Assembly: GCA_000827495.1 (NCBI GenBank)
Contig: KN817651.1
Location: 1 to 48,185 of the forward strand
Origin: Hypholoma sublateritium FD-334 SS-4
Lineage: Eukaryota; Basidiomycota; Agaricomycetes; Agaricales; Strophariaceae
Length of the DNA stretch: 48,185 nt
Reading direction: 5' to 3'
Part shown: in pieces, positions 18,961 to 33,220 of the stretch
Layout of the letters: every line of letters starts with the position of its first letter
Position numbering within the stretch: position 1 is the first letter of the stretch
The notes under the pieces: model-generated
Database searches by the model: none
Told to the model about the DNA's origin: nothing
Seen by the model: the letters and a program-made list of their open reading frames with translations, nothing else
Translations under genes and position numbers: made by a program

Positions 18961-21480
18961 CAGGCCCTATATACCATGGACGATTGAAAAGCTATGCACC
19001 TCCCAGTACAGAGATAATTTAAACACAATAAGACTAAACGTGCCTACTGGCTGGTGGGATATTCATATAAGGTTCTAAGGTGGAAATCCTGCACACCTAT
19101 CCTCGGCCAATCCTTCGGTAGCTATTTTTATAAAGGCTTCAAGATGAAGTCGGCGCTCTAGTACCTAGCTAATTGCCATTGTATACACAGGAAAATGGAA
19201 CAACCGTCAAGTCTGACATGGGCGCTGTGCGAGATAATCACCCCGCAGCTGTCCTACACAGCACAGGTCGGAAATGAAGCTTCTTTGGCGCTGTGCAACA
19301 ATAACTGAATGTCTGAAATAACCAGAAAAATCACAGGACGGAAATGAAGCTTCTATTGATCGTCCCTTCAAAGAGACCCCGCCTCGAGGACATTCGTCTT
19401 CAGAGGCTAGGCGGTGGCCAGTACACAGTATCTCAGTAAAATCAAGCCAGACTTGCCTAGAGAAAAGAATGGATATCTCGTGAGCGTGATTTCCGCGTGC
19501 AGCGTCTCCTGTAGCGCGACGTACGCATAAGACGCTCAGGCGGCGTGGTGCGCGATGCGATGTGTGCTACATGCGGCTCGCCAGCCAGCGGGGTCTAAAT
19601 ATGGTGGGAGAGCATTCAGTGAGGCGAGGTGCGACGTCGTGTCTTGGAGCGCGTCGCCGGACGGTTTCGCGCGCATCGGCAGACGCACTGAGATGAAGCA
19701 TCGAATCATGAATAAGCATCCCAACTTGAAATAAAGTATGAGACTAGGGTACGGTGATACGTTGTCAAACATCCTGCGTGCGGATAACGGCGACAAGCAA
19801 ACAAATAAGACGAAATCAGATAGTATACGCAGCAACTTGACGAAGGGTGCGTGAGGGAGCGAGGGTATTCTTACGCAGTTACACTGCTTCTAGCTAACCG
19901 GGAACCGAATTCGAGAGAGTGTAGGCTGCGGAGTCAGCTTCGAGCCACTCTGGGGTACGACTATGTTATGTGATAATAGGAGTGCGAGGGCGAGAGCGAG
20001 TATGAGAGGTAGAGACATTATTGTATAATAATCTTCTTGGATTGATTTTCTGTGCATAGTTCTGCAGATTCTTTATACCTACGTTGTGTACCGTTAATTG
20101 TATCTAAAAAATCATGTGAATATGAGAAGGAATAGATAGAATGAGTAAGTAGGATTACTCCAAGATAAAATGCAACAGTAATATTTAAAACAAATTACTA
20201 TGTGTACGGGCGCCTAAATGTAACAGCGTGACAAATCACTGAGTCCTTGTGCATCGCNAAGCGTGATGAGAAGGTGACTGCATAAGATATTGGTGGAGGG
20301 CATGTGGAATGTGAATAGGTTGTAAAATAGAGTGTAATGTACGAGAAATGCGTAGAGCTGCGCCAGGNGATGCGTCGGCGAGTCGTGGGAAAGCGGTGGA
20401 GGGCGCGGGAATAATGTCTTGGTCGAATTTCGTGGACGGAGTGAGNGCACGGTCATCAACGCTATGCGCCAACTACGCTGGCTANCGTAAACCAGAGCCG
20501 GAGAGGATNACGATCGCGCTGCNNATGGGGTAGATGTCGAGAACTACTATATTTTTTCGTCATTAGGTGAGGCGTGGTTGAAGAGCGAATAAGAGAAGAA
20601 GCGCTCCTCGCAGTCTGAAGCTCGCACACATTCCGCCCAGGACATTTCGCACGACTCACGCGCGGCCGAGTGCAGGGTGATCGAGGAGCAACAGTGCGCG
20701 CGGGACCATGGCGCCGGGTAGTGTCTCATTAAAGAAGTTAAATAGGGATGGCGGCCACGGCATCGGCCTCGAGAGAACGGCAGACGGGCGTGGGCAGGCG
20801 GAGTCCTGTATGTGTGTGGAGGGCGCGAGAANGACAATGTGAAAGCCTGCGGGCACCATCCGCTACAAGACCGTCAACGTAAGTATCTACTTAGAGCTCA
20901 ATAAATTNAAATTACATATAGTTGATCTAAATATGTACATATGCACTAATTATAGATGAGTGTTATGGCGACGTACTAGAGCTCCCACCCGCCTCAGACA
21001 CTCATTTGCACCTCCAATAGTCCCTTAAGCTATGAAGTGNACTAAATCCGCCCAATCTCACATGGATGATGCTTCCCAATCACGTAAGTACTCCCNAAAC
21101 TGACACAATCTCAAATTTCTATAATGTTATCTTAGGGAGCAATATGATCGATATTCAGTTGGAAAGAGACGGCTCGCGCCCAAATAACACTCTTGATATA
21201 CTTCTCCTTGAGCCNGAGGGATNCACTACGGTATACCATAGCCTCTGGAGCTTCCAGTGTACAATCATNGTCCATATTGATCTGAATCCCTTGTAGGCAC
21301 TGGCAGAAGCGATGCTGGGGCAGATGTCCCTCTTATACCACAGCGGATTCAATATGTCAAACTCAGAGCGTGCCACATTCACGGGGGCAGTATATCGCTG
21401 TATTATCGAGAAAATGCGGTGAGCATCAACATTGAGCACCTTCGTCGTCTACTAAGAGGGTCATAAACTTCACCTATCTA
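18961..21480. other. No supported gene; AT-rich and GC-rich patches with N bases
   Basis: A 19-base unit GGAAATGAAGCTTCT with flanks occurs at about 19271 and 19341, with GGCGCTGTGC beside both or near both. GC-rich patches at 19500-19700 and 20580-20870 give only short frames. A plus-strand segment at 21300-21415 reads LAEAMLGQMSLLYHSGFNMS and is protein-like, but has no recognisable family. A 21-base motif TACGGGCGCCTAAATGTAACA at 20206 recurs at about 43384. Confidence 0.35.
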
Positions 21481-22781
21481 GGGCGGTACTAGAAGGGGCT
21501 GCTCGGCTCGGGCTCTCCCTGCACGAAAAGAATCACATCCACCGTGACTTNGTACTCTCCCTCGATCGCCCGAGNTTNGACGCTGTCCCACTTCAGCAGC
21601 CCATTGCAGACGCTCTAGTGGCCTTGATACACGACCCTGCCGTATCTGATACCCTCCACCACGCGAACGAGTTGCAGCTCAAACCCACAGATGTTGAGTC
21701 GCCGAGCGCGCCCACGCCGTGCGGTCCGCGCCGGGCTGCGCGGGGAGCCGCGGGCCCGCCCACCGCCCGGTGTCCGCCCAGACGCCGAAGAGGGCGATCC
21801 ACCCGGACACGGAGTTGGCGCCGCACAGCGCCTTGACGCTCACGATGCGCTTCCAGAAGGCGATGCCCGATTCGCCATCGAATGCTGCAGCAAACTGCGT
21901 GAGGACCGGGCGGAGCAGCGCGGCCCATGCGGCGGGCTCGGTGCCGAAGTCGTCGAGTTTGTCCAGGCGGCGCAGGATATCGAGCCAGTCTTTCTGCGTG
22001 CCCTCGAGGGTGATGGACGGGATGCCGCAGGTTATACCCGATTCATACGCGAAGTAGGTCTTGAGAGTGGCCATCATGATCGCTGCGGACACGATGGTGT
22101 CGCTGTCGGTGGTTGTGGTGAACGACGGCAGGATCCAGTCCTTGAGGTCTTTATCGACGACCTGCGGCAGGCCGCGTTAGTTACATAGACGCGAGAATAG
22201 AACAGCCATGTGCGCCCACATTTCTGTGCATTTCTGCCGTCATTGCTTTCGATATCAGAGCAAAGTCGAACTTCCCCTCGGGGTCGTCGATGTAGAGTCT
22301 TCTTTTGCCTTTATGTGCCACAAATTGGGTGCGCAGACGGTCGGGATTGGCTTTGACGCTGAAAACGCAGATCGCGGTGAGGGACGACTGCTCTCATGCG
22401 CCACCTATACTCACTAGAAACTGAACTGCATCATGACAGCGATCCAAATATCGTCGGGCCTATAGTCCATCATCTAAGATATCAATATAAGATAGTACTG
22501 CAGAAGAACCTGAGAATAAGGTGGTGGTGATTGGCATATGCGTCCAACACAGTACCAATGAGGCCGTTTCGCTGCGGGACATGTGTCGCTGCGTCCTTGC
22601 CATCGAACGAACTCTGAAGCACCCGCCCCGGCGTGTGGCGCCGGTTTGCTCTTTCTGCCGGCGCCCAGGTGCGCTGAAGGATCATCTCCGCCGCTGTCTG
22701 CGTACTATCCGCAGGAAGGCACGCGTCCTGAAGCGCCCTAGGGAGCACATTATGGACCTTCAGGTACACGGGGGGAGACAT
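21480..22781 (-). pseudogene. DUF4419 domain protein with a disrupted 3' end
   Basis: Four exons join in frame: 22781-22510, 22459-22415, 22358-22220 and 22161-21679, giving 312 residues to the first stop. Introns are 50-58 bases with GT..AG ends. The order fits fungal DUF4419 proteins: LQSSF, NGLIGTVLDAYANHHHLILR, PDDIWIAVMMQFSF, then RLRTQFVAHKGKRRL, KAMTAEMHRNV, DWILPSFTTTTDSDTIVSAA, a CGIPSITLEG segment, DWLDILRRLDKL and SVSGWIALFGVW. The usual last part is also present but in other frames: VVEGIRYGRVVYQGH at about 21655 and EYxVTVDVILFVQGEPEP at about 21545-21490. At least one frameshift separates it from the main frame. DUF4419 proteins are expanded in fungi and their role is unknown. 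The gene may still make a truncated product. Confidence 0.7.
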
Positions 22782-24064
22782 GGTGGTCAAGAGCACAGCT
22801 GACGCCCTTTCAGAATTGGACTTACCGAGGTCCGGAGATCATCACATCAGGTGCGCCGTTCCGTACCGCCGCTTGGTAGTCTATATTTAAATTGAATCTG
22901 AGGTCAGAATTTTGGCCCAGAAGAGGGAGGGCGCCGCGCGCGCACTGATTGCGCACGCACCATGTAGCGTATATGGCTGTGAGCCTTGAGGCAGCTGCAG
23001 CTTAAGGCTTCCCATGGGGCGACAAGGGCCTCTTCTGTGTCTCGTACCGCCAGGAATTTCGACCAATCGATACAAAAGGGAGCAAGCTCGCCGATCACGA
23101 TTCACGACAGTTATATACCAAAGAATAGCAATGATCAAGCGCCTTCAAGGCTCAGATAGACTGCTTGGTGCCGAACTCATCTTGCCCTTCAATTTTACCC
23201 TGTACTGTCCGTCATAACAACCCATTTTGATTAATTACAGGTTACAGCTTTGCGCTGCAGTATCTGAAGTGGTTCCTCTAGGGATATTTGACTTGGGACA
23301 GATGGAGGAAGCTTTGCGGCCGTCCACTGCTGACGCGCTGATGGAACGTACTGATTCAAACCAAATTCGGTTTTCTGTCCAAACGCTGCCGATCTGTTTT
23401 CTCGTTACAATCGCCAACGAGATTTCTGTATAATGAAACGACAAGTATGACTGCTGTAACCTGCCATTGCTGAGTCGGTGTTTGTTGCTTGGTGCCATCT
23501 GCAATACATCATGTACTATGTATGTTGCATCAGGTACTGAGGCCAAAAATAATATACGATGATGTAAAGACGAGGATCTGCTGAGATGCTGAGATGGTTG
23601 CGAACGAATATGTATTTAGGAAGCTTTGAAAGCAGCGAAATCATGGTTCTCAAAGTCGAATCACCTCATGATCACCCCAACAGGAGATGCAACGGTCCAA
23701 AAATGACGTTGCGTCGCCACACTTCTCAGGCTTGGGTGATTTTCGCTCCCTGAATCACCTCGGATGAATGATGGATCACAAGTTGAATAGACCCAGGATC
23801 ACCGAAGTTGATTGTTTAGCCTTCGTCTGCGCAGAACTATCTCTGTGCAAGGCTCTTGAGCCTGAAACTATGTGTAGAGAACTAGGGTAGTCATAGCAAG
23901 GCCAAAGTTGAGAGTGATTCTTGGGCCATAAATGCAATCGCCTCTTGAAAGCAAAATTAAAGTGCCTTTTTAAAGACGCTTCGTTGGTATATAACTACAG
24001 GGTGGCGGCATTGCCACGAGAGATTCAAAGCCTCAGCCTTGAGTAACTGCCATCTTAGACACTA
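22782..24064. other. Intergenic region, no supported gene
   Basis: Short frames occur on both strands at 22880-23550, but none shows a known motif or plausible splice structure. The AT-rich part from 23560 to 24000 leads into the promoter of the DUF6534 gene, with TATATAAC at 23988-23995, about 70 bases upstream of its ATG. Confidence 0.5.
23988..23995 (+). promoter_or_regulatory. TATA box of the DUF6534 gene
   Basis: TATATAAC lies 70 bases upstream of the start codon at 24065, within an AT-rich upstream region and followed by a CT-containing leader. Confidence 0.5.
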
Positions 24065-25542
24065 ATGGCCGCACCAGCCATCCCCAAACTTTCTGAGCTG
24101 ATTCCAAATTTACAGACAATGTAAGTACATCCTTGACCCTCAGCCTTGGGATTGCCGAAACTCAACTGAAGCTTGACGATAATAAGAACTGGTCCTCCTG
24201 TGAGTGGTTCCAATACCTGTCACCGAGGAAAGCTCATAGCGAATACTACAGCTTCTGTGCATCATCCTAAATTCTGGACTTTTCGGAGTGCTCTCGACAC
24301 AAGTCTGTGAGTCGGGACCTACATTATTGTAGACGACTGTCTAATATTTGTATACCCAATTTAGATATCTATTATCAAGCCTTTCCTAAGGATAAAAAAC
24401 TACTCAAGTGCTTGGTCTATGGGGTATATTTGCTAGAGACTGCGCAGACCATTTTCCTCACCCAAACCGCCTGGCGCATGTTTGCGCATGGCTTTGGAGA
24501 TATCAGCGGTATAAACGCCATTGGCACTTCGTGGCTTTCCGTCTGTGTCATTAATGGCATTGGTCAGTGGTTTCATGCTTTGTACCAGAGAGAACAGAGC
24601 ATGATCCCCGATTTTTCAAGTGGCTTTTCTGGTCCAGTCTTTCTATGCTTACCGCCTTTCCGTTATATCACAAAGCAGAATTCTCACTGGATTAATCATG
24701 GTGGTACGTAGTAGATAAATTACTCTACATCTTTATATTCATTATTTACACCACTCCTCAGCTGGCCGTCACCTCCCTTGCGGGATCCATAGGAACGGGG
24801 ATTGACTCTGGATCAGTGAAACTTTTCACCGAGTTTATTTCTCATAGAAAGAAGTCATATACCATAGTTGGAGTGAGTAAATTCTAGTTATTACTAGTAT
24901 TCCTCTTTTTTGATTACCCTTTAAAGATTTGGGAGGGTGCAGCCTCTCTTTGCGATGCAACCATAGCAATATTGATGACGTACTATGTGAGTATATACTG
25001 TCCAACAATTTCGAGAGTCCTAAAGCCGATCGACATTCTATTAACACTGGCATTTTATTGTAGTTGAAAAGATTCATACACCAAGGAGGGGCCCGTCAGA
25101 CACAGCAAGTAGTGTCGAGGATTATTCGGATGACCATCGAGACAGGGACACTAACAGGTATATATCTACCTCTTATTATTACTGGCATGTCCACGCCTCA
25201 ATTCACATTTATTTAGCGACGGTATCAATTGTTTCTCTGGCTCTCTTTTACATCCCACAACTGCAAGGGTTCTACGAAGTCCCCCTCGCATCCCTGGCCA
25301 AGCTGTACTCGACCACGCTGTTAGTCGTCCTCAACAGCCGTGTCAAGATGGGAATTATCTCGGAATCTACAACGTGGAGGGACGTGGAGGTCACCCCGAT
25401 GTCTTTCAAGAGGGGCACTGGGCCGCCGGTGCTGACCCGGATTGATGTGTCGCAAGCTATGAACGCGTCAATTGTATCTACGGGTCCGATGGAATTTTCG
25501 CCGGGGGACGAAAATAAAACGGCCGCCACTGATGACCACTGA
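24065..25542 (+). CDS. DUF6534 seven-helix integral membrane protein
   Basis: Nine exons join in frame to 331 residues: 24065-24120, 24187-24199, 24252-24306, 24365-24562, 24621-24703, 24762-24872, 24927-24986, 25064-25157 and 25217-25542. All introns have GT..AG ends and are 52-77 bases. The protein starts MAAPAIPKLSELIPNLQTIT, then has a helix LLCIILNSGLFGVLSTQ, YIYYQAFPKDKKLLKCLVYG, helix 2 with LETAQTIFLTQTAW, VAFLVQSFYAYRLSVIS and further helices to YIPQLQGFYEVPL and AKLYSTTLLVVLNSR, ending in a polar Thr/Ser-rich cytoplasmic tail. This is the layout of the DUF6534 family, which is greatly expanded in mushrooms; the function is unknown, and a receptor-like role has only been suggested from topology. 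The reading frame is clean, so the gene is probably active. Exon 2 is only 13 bases. Confidence 0.8.
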
Positions 25543-27797
25543 AATCGGTTCAATGGATTTTACAAGGATTATGGGGCTTGAAACGACCGCCGGGAGCGAA
25601 GGAAAGCTTGAGGAAAGCCGTTATCAGACCGTCAGTCAGATAGTCAAGGGTCGTCGTCGTCACGGTTTGAATGAAACTGTAATAATAAAGATAAGAATCT
25701 TGTCTGACGTAAATATTCGTCAGGCCGCACGCGTTTCTGGAAATTAGCGGAGTTCAACCTGACCGGTATGCTCCGGGACGCAATTGCTGGCACATGTTGA
25801 ACCCGACCAATACCCTCATCCGCTCGCTGAAGCTAACTATACCCTCAAATTTTCTTCGCTCTGATATAACGCACCGTGTCTTCTCTCTGTTCCGCCTCTC
25901 GGGCTCCCTTGCTATCCAGGAACACCCACGCATGAGAGAACCCGCCGTTGGAGTCGGATGCACTTTCTGCTATGCCGAAGTGGACCAATACGCAGCGACA
26001 GGTATAGCCTGTATGCATTTCTAGGCTATAGCGAATATACTGGATGTCTGTACCAGGGAGGGATACTGTTTTTCAAGCTATCGTGGGCAATATACCCGTG
26101 GCATGTTCGTCTGCCACGTATTGCCATCGCTGCCGGTGGGGCTAGTCTCCCTAAACCAGCCACCCTGACTTTTTGAACCTTCGTGCACTACGGATATCCG
26201 TTTCGGGCAGACGCGGCGATGGTGGACGTGAACATCTGGTTGGAAATCCATGGGAAGTTACATCAGATCTGCACTGTCCATCTTCAATCGCATTTTCGTG
26301 TTCGCCGTCACGAATTGGGTGGACACTCGCACCTCAAAACATACCTACTCGGTTGGTGCCGGATCATCCTTACTCTAGTTCTGTGTCAGAAGACGACAAT
26401 AGCGAAAGGTTCTTGCTAGGACTCTATAAACACAACAACATCACGGACCGAAGAGGTATCTTGCGCCCCACCAGGGCCTGGACCGCCCGACTTGTGCCAC
26501 GGTCCGAAGTACTTATAACTGGAAGATCATCTAAAATAAATTGGCTTGACTATGGCACAACCATCTGGCAGATTATGTCCCTTAATCACCCGAGCTCTTG
26601 GGAACTTCTCTGTCGAAGACCGTAGAGCGGAAAAGAATGCATTTGCCGCGGTCCTACTGCCGGGAGGCGACAGCGTTGAAGACACTCAAATTTCACTAGG
26701 CCTGTAACAAACATCGCGGATCGTATTGTTCCTATGCTTGCATTAAAATCAAGAGTACGCCATACTGGAAGTCACGGCCCCACAGCCTCTCGAATCTACT
26801 CAGCCGTGCCCGCACCTTGCATCCTGTCAACGTTCAAACGCCGGGGCGTGAGTTGCGGAAATAAAAGGCGGACGCGATGAAGGTCATGCCACGGAAGACC
26901 ATTGGGGCTCCGGATTGTTCCCCGTGTCGGGAGGTAAAGGTGAGCTTCCTGAAAACTGTTTGCTCTTCGCTGCGGAAACGACCCCATATGTGCTAAATCG
27001 GTCCGTTGTGTAACACAGAAGAAAGCCTGCTTGAACTTTGAGCAGCGTTTGACTAACCGTAGGTAAGTTCATTTCTCACTATGAGATATACCCGATGCCT
27101 AACCGGGCGTGCCATCGTGAAACGAGCATTCAGGATGTTCAAAATCCATTGCCAAACTTTCAACTGCAGTGCCAAGCCATGCCACTCCGTAGCGCGAGCC
27201 TCCCGAACAATGGAATTTCGGCCCGGCGGCGACCAACATGCCGGAAGCCGAGAACTCGTCAACGCGTCAACGCTCTTCGAATTCCCTCAGGCAACTGCCA
27301 GTCTGCAACGTCGACGTTCAACTCTCGACACCAACCCAATGTCCGATGGAACCGACCCAAATACGTTTCTCACCAGGTGGAGTTGAGGAGCATGAACAAA
27401 TACGGTATACATGTTTATGTGATTCCAATGACAAGACTCGGGAACCTTCATTGGGAAGCGTTTGGGAAGCGCTCGAACTAAATACAAACATGCCTTAATT
27501 CCCGCCATCATCACTCCGACCTGATCTTGAGGCGGGGAATTTATAATTAACCTCCCCCACACCAGCGCATACGACCGATTCTCAGCATCAACCATTAAAC
27601 CCCTTCCAACATGTACATGACCTCTTTAAGCCCAGATCCTGCGTCATTGTGCTAGAACACCACGCGATTGCGTGATCGCGCCTTTCCCAATGTCTCTAGA
27701 GCACGCAATTCCCATCTACACCTTCCCTTTACTATAAATTGGCGCGTTATCTCACAACGATCTACAATCCGTTCGCTCGCTCACTTGTAACAGCATC
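25543..27797. other. Coding-like but unassigned stretch and promoter of the sulfhydrylase gene
   Basis: Plus-strand frames at 25790-26060, 26173-26625 and 27081-27498 have plausible composition and could be exons. Examples are SYIRSALSIFNRIFVFAVT (about 26260), LLGLYKHNNITDRRGILRP (about 26415) and a tail ending LGSVWEALELNTNMP (27498). I found no domain and could not join them consistently. A second decayed membrane-protein gene is one possibility. The last 100 bases carry a TATA box. Confidence 0.3.
27731..27740 (+). promoter_or_regulatory. TATA box of the sulfhydrylase gene
   Basis: ACTATAAATT lies 58-67 bases upstream of the start codon at 27798, following a pyrimidine-rich stretch. Confidence 0.55.
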
Positions 27798-29700
<1,903 letters not shown>

Positions 29701-30177
29701 TCTGCCTTGGCTTTCCAGTTATACCCAAGTTGCGCCTCACGTCGGTCAATTTATTATCTTAACTATCTATTTGCTGTAGGCAGCCTTGGAGCAAGAAATC
29801 ACGCTCGCTGGATTAACCAGCGTTACAAAACTGAATTCATCATGTATGTATGTACACTAGGTTATAATAAAAAAACAGAAATTGGCTGCTATACTCAATA
29901 ATTGTGCGGCGTGGACCAGATGTGTCAATGAGCCTTTTGCTTCATGGGAGCGGAGCTTATAATCAAGCGCCGCAATCAAATGACGCGTTGGGTAAACGAG
30001 GTTGGCTCTCTCCATCATCATCGCAATCCATTCCATCCCTTCCACCTTCCACAATACATCCTAGACGTCGGACACTTTATATTCTTGTAATTGTATATCA
30101 GGCCATCTGCTGTACTGATACGCTGAACAAAAATCATACAAATCACTAGATTCAACGGACGAGTGCTATATATCGAC
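29701..30177. other. Intergenic region between the sulfhydrylase and Rab genes
   Basis: This 477-base spacer holds the 3' untranslated end of the sulfhydrylase gene, with an AATAAAAAAA-like signal at about 29867, and the promoter of the Rab gene. A TTTATATT sequence lies at about 30077. Nothing else is seen. Confidence 0.5.
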
Positions 30178-31011
30178 ATGTCACCAGCAACCACCAGTAC
30201 ACAGCCTGTCAACGTGAAGCTGCTGCTCATTGGGAACTCCTCTGTGGGGAAGTCAAGTCTACTACTGCGCTTCTCGGATGAGCAGTGGCTCCCAGAAGAC
30301 GAGAGCAGCGCGACGATCGGGGTCGACTTTCGGGTGCGTGGGTGCTGTGCACGCAATAACTGGGCGTTGTTGACCGACCTGTATATGAATCTCAGGTACA
30401 CAAGATGGACGTCAAGGGAAAGAAGGTCAAGCTGAGCATATGGGTACGTAGCGGGATTTCCTACGGCAGACACCGGGCGCTGACGCAGTCCCACCCAATT
30501 CAGGACACAGCAGGCCAGGAGCGCTTCCGCACGATAACGTCGTCGTACTACCGCGGCGCGCAGGGCATCATCCTAGGTACCTGTTGGCATTTGATTATAC
30601 ACCTCACTATGCTGATTGTGTGTAGTGTACGATGTCGCAAACCGCGAGTCCTTCGAGGCGCTACCGCGGTGGTACAGCGAGCTCGAAACCTACGTCTCGA
30701 GCTCAGTGGTGAAGATCCTCGTAGGAAACAAAGTGGACAAGGAGTTCTCGCGCCAGGTGCCCACAGCGGAGGCGGAGAAGTTCGCCGCGCGCATGTCGTC
30801 GCTGTTCGTTGAGACGTCCGCGAAGACGTCGGTCGGCGTGAAAGAGGCGTTCACGGAGGTCGTCGAGCAGATCATGGACACTCCGGAGCTTTGGGAGAAT
30901 ACGAGCGCGCGGGGTCAGGGAACTGCGCACGGAAATGGCGGCGTGCCTGGGGGCGTGCAGGTCGTCGGGCTGATGGACGAGCAGAAACCGGGCGAGGGGT
31001 GTGCGTGTTGA
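30178..31011 (+). CDS. RAB18: Rab family small GTPase, Rab18 type
   Basis: Four exons join to 221 codons (220 residues): 30178-30333, 30396-30443, 30504-30576 and 30626-31011. The GTP-binding motifs are complete: G1 GNSSVGKS (residues 19-26), the switch I threonine in ATIGVDF, G3 DTAGQE (69-74), G4 NKVD (127-130) and G5 SAK (157-159). The catalytic Gln of DTAGQE is present. Switch and interswitch details ([50 protein letters not shown]) match Rab18 better than Rab1 or Rab8. The protein ends GCAC, giving two cysteines for geranylgeranylation. Rab18 proteins act at the endoplasmic reticulum and lipid droplets. The tail between the GTPase domain and the cysteines is Gly-rich. The gene is convergent with the RING gene. 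Confidence 0.9.
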
Positions 31012-31632
31012 GATTGTCGGCCTTTGTCGATGCCTCTTCCCTTTCTCGGAGATTACACCCCGCACCTGCTTGTTTGGAGCACAGTACTTGCTATCCCCCC
31101 GCACATCCACGACCTTTCACGACCCACGTTTATTGGCTTTCCATCAGTTTATCACGTTACGGATTTCGTTACTTCTCGCAGCACATTTGCAAATGACATG
31201 TTTTCCTCAGCAGGTTTCACTTTCCCAAGAAGATCCTCTCGACAACTGAGATATTGGCAGGGAGATGCGTGCTTTTGTTCACCCCTTATCTTCTCCGTTG
31301 ACGCGTTTTGCAATTGTTCGGAGACTCTTCCTGTTGCAATTTTCTGCTTCCGACTGTTGTCTACTCTGTTGCGCTGCTGAACGTGCCACACACCGGGAAG
31401 AAATAACTAGCCTTTTGTCTCACAGGTACCCGGGCTGATGCGCCAAGAACAATTTGTCGGAGGGAACACGGACTTCGCTAACTTGAATTACAATGTCAAA
31501 CTCATACCTTCAAACTATCTACAACCTCTCTATCTAAATCAACTTATTTATTTGTGGCGACATTTGCCGTTTATAGAGAAACACATAAAGTGGGCATAAA
31601 TCATATATGTGGAAATAATAGTTCGGAGGTAC
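31012..31632. other. Convergent intergenic region
   Basis: This holds the 3' untranslated ends of the Rab gene (plus) and the RING gene (minus). Short frames are present but none is protein-like. No repeat was noticed. Confidence 0.5.
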
Positions 31633-33172
31633 TCATTTTCTTCTAGGAAGGTCGTCAAGCAGCTGCTGAAGGGAGCTGTAAAAAGGACAAGTCTGACAAA
31701 AGGGGCAAACAAAGCTGCTACGTGTGAGCCAGTCGTCGATACAGCCGGCCTGTACAGTGTTCAGTGTGAGCATGCAGACAAACGGAGTGCCGAGGAAAGG
31801 GGACTAACGTGGAAGGCATGTTCGCACCGCAGTATCCGCACAGGCTCGCGCCTTGAATCTGCGAAATCGCCCTGACAGACGGCACACGTTGAACGATCGC
31901 CGTCGAGTACAATGGAACAGTTACAGTCGGAACAAGTGCAGGAGACGCCGCGTATATTCGAATTGGAGCAGAGTGCGCCCATAGGATGTCGCGGGCAGCC
32001 GCGAACGATAGCGAAGCGCGTTTTCGTCCGCGTGGAGGCGCGCGGGTGGGGCTCAGCGCCGGAAGCTGAAGCTACGCAATGTTCTTTATCCACCTCGTAT
32101 GTGTTTGAAAAGGTTGCTAGTATCATTCGTGATATTAGATATTCACGCAGAGCTTCCATTCTGCGCTCACGGCACTCGTGGGCTGAATACGGCTCCACCG
32201 GGGCCGGCAACGGGCGCTCAGCAGGCGCTTCAACATTGGCAGGGGGCTGTTCACGGCGTTGTATAAGCGCAAATTCTGTGGGGCAATAGATCGTCCACTC
32301 ACGGCAAACTGGACTGGCGGGGTAAAGTAGGCAATGGGGCCGAAGTCAGGCACATAAATTGTCAGAATAACCGTAAACCAAGCCAGTAGCGGAATCGGCT
32401 GGCAATTTGCTAGCTTTGCCAGCAAAAAATACTGAGTGGCGAGATATAGAGTGGGATTCAGAATTCGATAATATTCTACAAGCCTAGTGAAAAACAGTGG
32501 CTTTAGATATTTAGTTTTCTGAGAGAATGGCGCATCTGCTCCTACCTATATTTGAGAAGGTATCTCTCAACGAACGGTAGTTGCTGCCGTGGATGATGAA
32601 GACCGTGCTCATCGCCCGCCGCTCCGGCAACATCATTGTCTGTCTCGGGAACTGGGTCGACAATTTTACCATCCCTGATGTGCATACTATGCGGTGTTTA
32701 GACGTGGAAAATATGGGAGCAAAAAAGTGCACTCACAAGCAAAAGATTCCCTGATGTACCCACATTTTCAGTATCAAAAAAATTGCCAAGCGGCCAATCC
32801 ATTGGAATACGAAGCGCTGGGCGACTGATATTTGTTCGCTGAATGGTACTCCAAAGAAATAAGTCATGAGTAGCATGATAAATTCTTTATCAAAAATAAG
32901 GCTGAGGGAGGTGACCTGCAATTGTCATAAGGTTTTAGAGAGGTACGGCTTTCATTGCCAAGGGAAGTACACACCACCAAAAGAGACATGTAGAATAGGT
33001 TTTCACTACGCTCGAAAGACTTGCCTATATCAACAGCCCATCTTTGATAATACAAAAGACTCGACGAAGTGTGCGCTAGTCGATCGTCAAATTGGACACG
33101 ATCATTGGCGTTGTCGGGCTGCACAATGAGGGGGATCGGCGCGGCTTGAGCTTGAGCTCCTGCGGTGGGCAT
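31633..33172 (-). CDS. Multi-pass membrane RING-H2 E3 ubiquitin ligase
   Basis: Six exons join cleanly to 418 codons (417 residues): 33172-32975, 32915-32737, 32686-32546, 32483-32303, 32246-31809 and 31749-31633. Introns are 50-62 bases. The N-terminus is polar (AQAQAAPIPLIVQPDNANDR). Hydrophobic segments follow: YMSLLVVTSLSLIF, FIMLLMTYFFGV, FQWIGRLAIFLILKMW, and after a hydrophilic acidic loop YLATQYFLLAKLA and IPLLAWFTVILTIYV. A cytoplasmic Pro/Glu-rich and basic region leads to a complete RING-H2 finger: Cys354, Cys357, Cys374, His376, His379, Cys382, Cys394 and Cys397, with the Trp386 typical of E2-binding RINGs. The last intron falls inside the finger. The protein probably ubiquitinates membrane or secretory proteins; the substrate is unknown. 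I do not recognise a named ortholog. Confidence 0.82.
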
Positions 33173-33210
33173 GTCGAATTATGGAACCAGATGGGTCGAC
33201 TTCCATGCCT

Positions 33211-33220
33211 CTTATATAGG
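33211..33220 (-). promoter_or_regulatory. TATA box of the RING-H2 gene
   Basis: The minus strand reads CCTATATAAG 39 bases upstream of the ATG at 33172. It is the only clear TATA-like element near the start. Confidence 0.55.
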
